A stretch of DNA of 6,767 nucleotides, from NCBI GenBank assembly GCA_013140485.1, contig JABFSS010000130.1, positions 1 through 6,767 on the forward strand. Direction: 5' to 3'. The DNA comes from Candidatus Peribacteraceae bacterium. GTDB taxonomy: Bacteria > Patescibacteriota > Gracilibacteria > Peribacterales > Peribacteraceae. Positions 1 through 3,903 of this stretch are shown piece by piece. The notes under the pieces are model-generated. The model saw nothing but the letters and a program-made list of their open reading frames with translations. It searched no databases and was not told the DNA's origin. The translations under genes were made by a program, and so were the position numbers. How positions within the stretch are numbered: position 1 is the first letter of the stretch; the number at the start of each line of letters is the position of its first letter.

Positions 1-900
1 GGAGGGGCCGGAGGGGGGAGCGAGGGGATTGAGCGAGAGGGCGCCTCCGACGACGGAGCCGGTCAGGGGATTGATGGAGGGATTGGTAGTCGCGGTGTTG
101 GTCTTGTTGTTGGCCTGATCGATCTTCGCTTTGGCGTCGGGGGAGGCGGGGATGAGGCCCAACTGGGTGGAGACCAGGCGGCCGATGCCGAAGACACCGG
201 TGAGCGTGGCGATGGCGAGCTCGACTTGGAGAGCAGTGCGATCGCTCGGGGTAATCGCTTTATTGATGCGCTCTCCAATCTCTTTAAGAGTGGACTGGAA
301 GGATTTGATCTCCTTGTTCACGGTGTCGGTGAGGGTTTTCGCTTGTTCGGAGAGTTTGGAGGTGAGGTCTTTCGTAGCGGTTTCCTCTCCTTTCGTCTTG
401 GCTTCGCCGGCGGCGTTGCCTTTGGCCCCTCCTTCCTTGGCTGCACTTTGCACGCCCGCCTTGTTCGCCAACTCTTTTGACTGAGCGGCGTTATCCTTGG
501 CGTCGATCTGGAACTTGCTCGTGGACTCGGGGCCTGCGGCGGTCTCCTGCTTGACGATCTGCTGGGTAAATTTCGCTATCTGATCAGCTCCAAATTTCAT
601 CGCTTGATCGGCCCCCGTGGCCGTGGAGAGTGAGGACAGTGAGGAGGCGGCAAAATCACTGGCAAGTTTCAAGTAAGAAGTCTGCTTGTTGCCTTGTTCT
701 TTTGTCTGCGCTTGATTCAACTTCTCTCCACCGGCTTTGGCTGCACCCGCCTGATCGACTGCATTCGTTTTCGCCTCCGGTTGGGGCGTTTGTGGCTGTT
801 CAATAAATTGTCCTCCGCCCGCTCCTTCTCCTGTCTGGAAGCACAAGCGATGCTCGTGGAAGAGCGATGCGTCTCGCCGATGAAAGGTGTGTGTGTTCAT
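1..900 (-). CDS. Ala/Lys/Gln-rich low-complexity protein, C-terminus beyond window
   Basis: The frame starts at ATG 898-900 and stays open for 300 codons to the left edge without a stop, so the C-terminus is missing. I do not recognise the family. Residues 1-30 are His/Arg- then Gly-rich, with the only Cys at 20. Residues 40-210 are Ala, Lys, Gln, Glu, Thr and Ser in patterns suggesting long amphipathic helices or coiled coil. Residues 224-251 form the only hydrophobic stretch, but it contains Glu228 and Arg241, so it is a doubtful membrane helix. Residues 252-300 are Asn/Pro/Ser-rich and look disordered. There is no Trp, one Tyr (76) and no visible signal peptide. It lies 14 bp after the 113-aa gene and is probably cotranscribed with it. 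No clear Shine-Dalgarno precedes the ATG. A structural or binding role is possible, but function is unknown. Reality of the gene is supported by the long open frame and the cassette layout. Confidence 0.75.
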   Translation of the reverse strand, partial: MNTHTFHRRDASLFHEHRLCFQTGEGAGGGQFIEQPQTPQPEAKTNAVDQAGAAKAGGEKLNQAQTKEQGNKQTSYLKLASDFAASSLSSLSTATGADQAMKFGADQIAKFTQQIVKQETAAGPESTSKFQIDAKDNAAQSKELANKAGVQSAAKEGGAKGNAAGEAKTKGEETATKDLTSKLSEQAKTLTDTVNKEIKSFQSTLKEIGERINKAITPSDRTALQVELAIATLTGVFGIGRLVSTQLGLIPASPDAKAKIDQANNKTNTATTNPSINPLTGSVVGGALSLNPLAPPSGPS

Positions 901-914
901 AAGAACTGGGGAAG

Positions 915-1256
915 TTAGGAATGAGTCATATCCGCGAGAAGCTTCTCCGCCGTCGCCTCCTCTTGATCGTGCAATTTCTGTTCGGTTGCGACGCGAGTCG
1001 CGAGTCGTGCCTTCTTCGATTCCTCCTGCAGGTGCGATACGAACGCGTTGAAGCATTTTTCGTAGAGCGCGAACGCCTTGCGGTACTTCTCAAGGCGGGC
1101 CGAAAAATTCTCGGGTGTTTCGCCCGCGATCGGAGCGTCCGTCGTTACGCCGGACGTCGTGACCAAATCGGGCTCGATCTGCGCCATGATCGCGTTGTAG
1201 ATTTGCTCCCCGGTCGGGAGCGTGGCGGTATCGGTGTTGGTGTTTGTGAGGGGCAT
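915..1256 (-). CDS. Small PTG/IEP-motif protein, copy B (113 aa), unknown function
   Basis: This 113-aa soluble-looking protein is a paralog of the 115-aa gene at 1931-2278. The two align without gaps from residue 1, with PTG at residues 14-16 in both, then Y.AIM..IEP.LVT, ETPEN and R...Y..AF..YE. I count about 25 identities in the 60 residues from PTG onward. A Thr/Asn-rich N-terminal tail of about 13 residues precedes the conserved part. The C-terminal half is charged and helical, rich in Glu, Lys, Arg and Ala, and could form a coiled coil. There is no signal peptide or membrane segment. The start ATG (1254-1256) lies 21 nt from a strong promoter -10 and has no Shine-Dalgarno, implying a leader of roughly 14 nt. 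It is the first gene of a two-gene unit with the low-complexity gene downstream. The antisense frame is Arg/Leu-rich and has no comparable support. I do not recognise the family. Confidence 0.85.
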   Translation of the reverse strand: MPLTNTNTDTATLPTGEQIYNAIMAQIEPDLVTTSGVTTDAPIAGETPENFSARLEKYRKAFALYEKCFNAFVSHLQEESKKARLATRVATEQKLHDQEEATAEKLLADMTHS

Positions 1257-1277
1257 GATTTGTGAATAAATCTGACT

Positions 1278-1306
1278 ATTCTAGCAATTTTTACGATTTC
1301 TCTCAA
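1278..1306 (-). promoter_or_regulatory. Sigma70-type promoter with extended -10 for cassette B
   Basis: Read on the minus strand, TTGAGA (1301-1306, five of six matches to TTGACA) is followed by a 17-bp spacer and TAGAAT (1278-1283). TGC immediately precedes it, giving the extended form TGnTAGAAT. The predicted transcription start is near 1271, about 14 nt before the ATG of the 113-aa gene. Box quality, spacing and position all agree. The same TGnTAGAAT box stands before cassette A. Confidence 0.75.
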
Positions 1307-1340
1307 TCCCACGCTCTTGCGGAATACTAAAACTATGGAG

Positions 1341-1360
1341 TGATGATCTCCTGATCACCA
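1341..1360 (-). terminator. Possible weak terminator hairpin after cassette A
   Basis: On the minus strand an 8-bp stem (TGGTGATC with GATCATCA) closes an AGGA loop, 16 bp after the TGA of the 185-aa gene. One pair is a G:U wobble that would become an A:C mismatch in plus-strand RNA, which favours function on the minus strand. The U-tract is poor: the next eight nucleotides are mixed before a run of four T. It separates cassette A from the promoter of cassette B. It may be a weak terminator, an RNA stability hairpin, or chance. Confidence 0.35.
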
Positions 1361-1376
1361 TCTCTTCTTCCAGATT

Positions 1377-1934
1377 TCATCGAGCCCCCTCTATCTTCTT
1401 CCCAGCAGCTCCCGCCGTTTCGACGGGCTGTTCTTTTGCCGCGACGGCCGCCTCTTGTTTCTGTCGCCTATCAGTCTGCGCCGTTTTCTCCGCAGGCTGA
1501 TCGCCTGCAACGGCGCCGGTCAATTGTTCCTGCGACGCTGCCGCCGTGCGCTTTTCGACCTTTGTCTGTTCCGTATTGATTGTCCCGGGGAGAACGGCGC
1601 TCTGGGTAATGGAAGCGATGAAATCCGCTCTTTCCGTGGCCAGCTGCGCCTGCCTGTTCAGTTCGGTGTTCCGCGCATTGATATCGTCCAGGTGATGCGC
1701 GTGCGCCGCGAGCTGCTCGTCGGCACCCTTCTGATACCCCTGTATTTTTTCGTTTGTCGGCCTTCTCTCGGGATTGTTCTGACCCTCAGCGCCTTCTTGA
1801 TGAAGTGCACGCTGATTATTTGCGTCCGCGCTCTCCCGTCCGCTGCCTTTTCTCGATCCCTCAAGACGTTGCTGATCCCTGATCGTGGAATCATCGACAC
1901 CCGTGGCCTCTATGCGGAATACTTCGGGACTCAC
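1377..1934 (-). CDS. Low-complexity Gln/Ala/Glu-rich protein (185 aa), unknown function
   Basis: This gene is translationally linked to the one before it: its GTG start (1932-1934) overlaps the upstream TGA in a GTGA junction. There is no other Met in the frame and no obvious Shine-Dalgarno, so coupling by a terminating ribosome is the likely way it is translated. I do not recognise the protein. Residues 15-75 are polar (Arg, Gln, Asn, Glu, Gly). Residues 75-110 look helical, with His, Asp, Arg and Ala. Residues 105-118 are mildly hydrophobic. From about 120 to the end the protein is Ala/Gln/Glu/Lys/Thr low complexity. There is no Trp or Cys, one Tyr, and no signal peptide or membrane helix. 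Composition and gene order match the protein encoded at 1-900, but I see no alignable similarity. The plus-strand frame opposite is rich in Arg, Leu and Cys and looks like a shadow. Confidence 0.7.
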   Translation of the reverse strand: MSPEVFRIEATGVDDSTIRDQQRLEGSRKGSGRESADANNQRALHQEGAEGQNNPERRPTNEKIQGYQKGADEQLAAHAHHLDDINARNTELNRQAQLATERADFIASITQSAVLPGTINTEQTKVEKRTAAASQEQLTGAVAGDQPAEKTAQTDRRQKQEAAVAAKEQPVETAGAAGKKIEGAR

Positions 1935-2278
1935 AGAGTTGCGTGTTGAAAGAAATTCCCCAGTTGATCGAGCACGCTCTCTTCGGCGAACCGGTCTTGT
2001 GATTCCGTGTGCGAGAAGGCTTGTTTGCGGTACCGCGTCACCTGCGCGTCGAGCGTCGCCATGTACTCGCGGTACGCTTCCTCGTAACGCTCGAACGCGA
2101 GATCGTAGCGCTTCATGCGTTGCGTGTGATTCTCCGGCGTCTCGTTTTTGTAGTGTTCATCAAGCGTCTTGGCGTACTCCGTCACCAGCTCCGGCTCGAT
2201 ATGACTCATCAGCGCGTCATAGAGTTCGCGGCCCGTGGGCACCGTCGGCGGTTGAGGTGGTGGTATGGGTGTGGGCAT
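1931..2278 (-). CDS. Small PTG/IEP-motif protein, copy A (115 aa), unknown function
   Basis: First gene of cassette A and paralog of the 113-aa gene at 915-1256. The N-terminal 13 residues are Pro-rich. Then come PTG at 14-16, Y.ALM..IEP.LVT at about 20-33, ETPEN at 46-50, and a charged helical segment with R...Y..AF.RYE from about 54. The rest is predicted helical and polar, with many Glu, Arg, Gln and Tyr. No signal peptide or membrane segment is seen. The strong conservation of the first half against the drifting second half suggests that the first half is the functional or partner-binding part. The ATG (2276-2278) lies 18 nt from an extended -10 box with no Shine-Dalgarno. The stop codon overlaps the GTG of the next gene. 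I do not recognise the family and assign no function. The paralog at the same offset makes a chance frame very unlikely. Confidence 0.87.
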   Translation of the reverse strand: MPTPIPPPQPPTVPTGRELYDALMSHIEPELVTEYAKTLDEHYKNETPENHTQRMKRYDLAFERYEEAYREYMATLDAQVTRYRKQAFSHTESQDRFAEESVLDQLGNFFQHATL

Positions 2279-2301
2279 AAATGTTGGTTTCTGGTTATTC
2301 T
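2272..2301 (+). promoter_or_regulatory. Candidate divergent promoter for the peptidase operon
   Basis: On the plus strand TGGGCA (2272-2277) and TATTCT (2296-2301), 18 bp apart, each match consensus at four of six positions. The start point would be near 2308, about 12 nt before the ATG at 2320. The -10 overlaps the minus-strand TAGAAT box, so the two promoters would compete for polymerase. The match is mediocre. The position is supported mainly because only 41 bp separate the divergent genes. Confidence 0.3.
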
Positions 2302-2305
2302 ATCA
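2297..2305 (-). promoter_or_regulatory. Extended -10 promoter element for cassette A
   Basis: On the minus strand TGATAGAAT (2297-2305) is an extended -10 of the same form as the one before cassette B. Its distance to the start codon is 18 nt, against 21 nt there, giving a predicted leader of about 11 nt. No good -35 stands 16-18 bp upstream, where the sequence is already inside the peptidase gene. The extended -10 may be enough by itself. Confidence 0.55.
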
Positions 2306-2319
2306 CAGAAGAGCATTCT

Positions 2320-3006
2320 ATGAAACCTCGGCAGATCATCGCCATCGGCGGACAGGGGTTCGCGAAACCAGGCCGGAAGCCGTTCTTCGAACCGTACATC
2401 CTCGCGCAAACGAGTGCCAAAAATCCCAGGATTTGCTTCTTGGGAACCGCGACTGGCGACTCCCCCAAGTATATCGAGCGTTTTTACGAGACGTTCTCTC
2501 GTCTGCGCTGCCGCCCCTCGCACATCCCACTCTTCGCGCGCACGCCGGATCTGCGGAAAATTTTGATGAGCCAGGACGCAATCTTCGTCGGCGGAGGGAA
2601 TACCAAGAGCATGCTCGCCGTCTGGCACGAGTGGGGGATCGACAAAATTTTGAAGGAAGCTTGGAAAAAGGGGATTGTGCTTTCGGGCACGAGCGCAGGC
2701 GCGATCTGCTGGTTTGAGGAAGGCGTGACAGACTCGTGGGAGGGGAAATTGATGCCGCTCAAGTGTTTGGGATTTTTAAAAGGCAGTTGCTGTCCGCACT
2801 GGTCAGGGGAGAAGGAGCGGAAGCCTTCCTACAAGAAAATGCTGAAGGCCGGGAAGATTAGGCCGGGGATTGCGATTGATGACGGGGCGGGGGTGCACTA
2901 CCTGGGACAAAAATTACAGTGCGTCATTCATCACAAGAATGACGTGGGTGCATATCGGATGAATCTGCGGAAAGGCCGCTTGCAAGAGGGTAAAGTATAT
3001 GATTGA
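2320..3006 (+). CDS. Family S51 serine peptidase (peptidase E / cyanophycinase-like)
   Basis: Predicted cytoplasmic serine hydrolase of family S51, which includes peptidase E (cleaves Asp-X dipeptides) and cyanophycinase. The sequence shows an N-terminal strand with IAIGG (6-10), FLGTATGD (40-47), VGGGNT (90-95), the nucleophile elbow GTSAGA with Ser125 (123-128) followed by ICWFEEGVTDSW, the His motif CPHW with His160, and AIDDGAG (185-191), where an acidic residue is expected. The 228 aa match the usual length of bacterial peptidase E. The ICWFE form after the elbow resembles the peptidase E-like group of Firmicutes more than the enteric one, so the exact substrate is uncertain. I chose ATG 2320 because MKPRQIIAIGG is the usual family start. 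An in-frame ATG at 2281 would add 13 unlikely residues and run through the divergent promoter. A weak AGAAGAG lies 6 nt before the start. The 3' end overlaps the next gene by 8 nt. Confidence 0.93.
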   Translation: MKPRQIIAIGGQGFAKPGRKPFFEPYILAQTSAKNPRICFLGTATGDSPKYIERFYETFSRLRCRPSHIPLFARTPDLRKILMSQDAIFVGGGNTKSMLAVWHEWGIDKILKEAWKKGIVLSGTSAGAICWFEEGVTDSWEGKLMPLKCLGFLKGSCCPHWSGEKERKPSYKKMLKAGKIRPGIAIDDGAGVHYLGQKLQCVIHHKNDVGAYRMNLRKGRLQEGKVYD

Positions 3007-3901
3007 CGAGATAGAAGAATCCGCGTTGGATGTACCTCCTATGGAACTATCAGGACTGACATTTCTGGAGCTACCACTGAAGAATGGCGACGCAAAATCC
3101 GCGTCGGCATTCCCGTATATTATTGCGAACGCCGTGTTCGAGCAGTGTTTACGAGTGGATAGACTGAGAATTCTTCCGTCACAACAAGGGAGTGGCTTGA
3201 GTGTGGCAATGCCTCTATTCATGCCTATGTCCGAAGGGAAGAAGCCGCTGAATGCGGCCGGTCCTCTCAACGCAAAAGAAGATGAATATCTGCAAAGAGT
3301 GGTTCTTGATGCTTTTGAATACGTCCGTAATCAAAGGGGCCAGGAGGCGCTCCGTGAGCCCAACGGCGTATATGTGGCAGTGAATGTGAATGACAAGACT
3401 CCTTTTACTCTTCCCTCCCCTCGTCCATCCGGTCACCACCTACGGGACTCCGGGCAAACAGTGCCGATCACGCGAATCGCCGTGCGCTTGGTGGATGATC
3501 GAAAACACAAGATTCTCGCACGGATGAACATGGTGTTTGACAACACTCTGCGCGTGGAAAATATCTACATAGATTATTTGAATAATGTGATTCTCCCGTA
3601 CCGTCGGGGGATCTTCCGCTGTCTCTGTGGCGCAGAATCGCCTGCGAATGAGAAGCCCAATTGTCCACAGTGCGACAAAAAACTGCGGGGTGATGCCGAA
3701 GTGATCGACTGGCATGACGTTGTCAGGAGTCATACGGACGCACTCGATGATGATATACAAGAGACTGCAGTGATCGCCCTGGATGTCCGCGATGAAACTG
3801 GAGAGGAGGGGGTTGTGGTTTCTTTTCAAAACAAGGACATTATCCGCACGGAACCTCTCGGACCTCGCGTGTTGCAAGAGGATTGGTTTGAGTATCGTTG
3901 A
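2999..3901 (+). CDS. Unknown 300-aa protein with a four-cysteine zinc-knuckle motif
   Basis: I do not recognise this protein. It is soluble in appearance, with no signal peptide or membrane helix. Residues 1-30 are acidic. Residues 35-75 and 155-200 look like alternating strands and helices. A Pro/Gly/His-rich loop lies at about 138-155. The clearest element is C208-x-C210-x11-C222-x2-C225, set in IFRCLCG...NCPQCDKKL, which is the pattern of a single zinc knuckle or rubredoxin-like ribbon. An acidic C-terminal domain follows (DWHD 237-240, DDD 250-252). The ATG overlaps the 3' end of the peptidase gene by 8 nt and is preceded by AGAGGG (2985-2990) at 8-nt spacing, the best Shine-Dalgarno in the window. 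The pair is therefore probably cotranscribed and coupled. It ends 2 bp from the convergent mfd stop. A nucleic-acid or protein-binding role for the zinc site is only a guess. Confidence 0.88.
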   Translation: MIDEIEESALDVPPMELSGLTFLELPLKNGDAKSASAFPYIIANAVFEQCLRVDRLRILPSQQGSGLSVAMPLFMPMSEGKKPLNAAGPLNAKEDEYLQRVVLDAFEYVRNQRGQEALREPNGVYVAVNVNDKTPFTLPSPRPSGHHLRDSGQTVPITRIAVRLVDDRKHKILARMNMVFDNTLRVENIYIDYLNNVILPYRRGIFRCLCGAESPANEKPNCPQCDKKLRGDAEVIDWHDVVRSHTDALDDDIQETAVIALDVRDETGEEGVVVSFQNKDIIRTEPLGPRVLQEDWFEYR

Positions 3902-3903
3902 TT

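Noticed and set aside
1..41. G-rich tract as a possible G-quadruplex
   Set aside because: There are three close runs of G and a fourth only after a long loop. The composition is explained by Pro, Gly and Ser codons of the minus-strand gene.
1455..1949. Plus-strand frames opposite the cassette genes (also at 921-1265, 1885-2280 and 2009-2323)
   Set aside because: Products are rich in Arg, Leu and Cys. The minus-strand frames are supported by paralogy, promoters and a GTGA overlap.
915..2278. Toxin-antitoxin or immunity system reading of the two-gene cassettes
   Set aside because: Neither partner shows a nuclease, membrane toxin or DNA-binding motif, and the second proteins are low-complexity without catalytic residues.
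2281..2319. Upstream in-frame ATG as the start of the S51 peptidase
   Set aside because: It adds 13 residues not typical of the family, lies across the divergent promoter boxes, and has no ribosome binding site.
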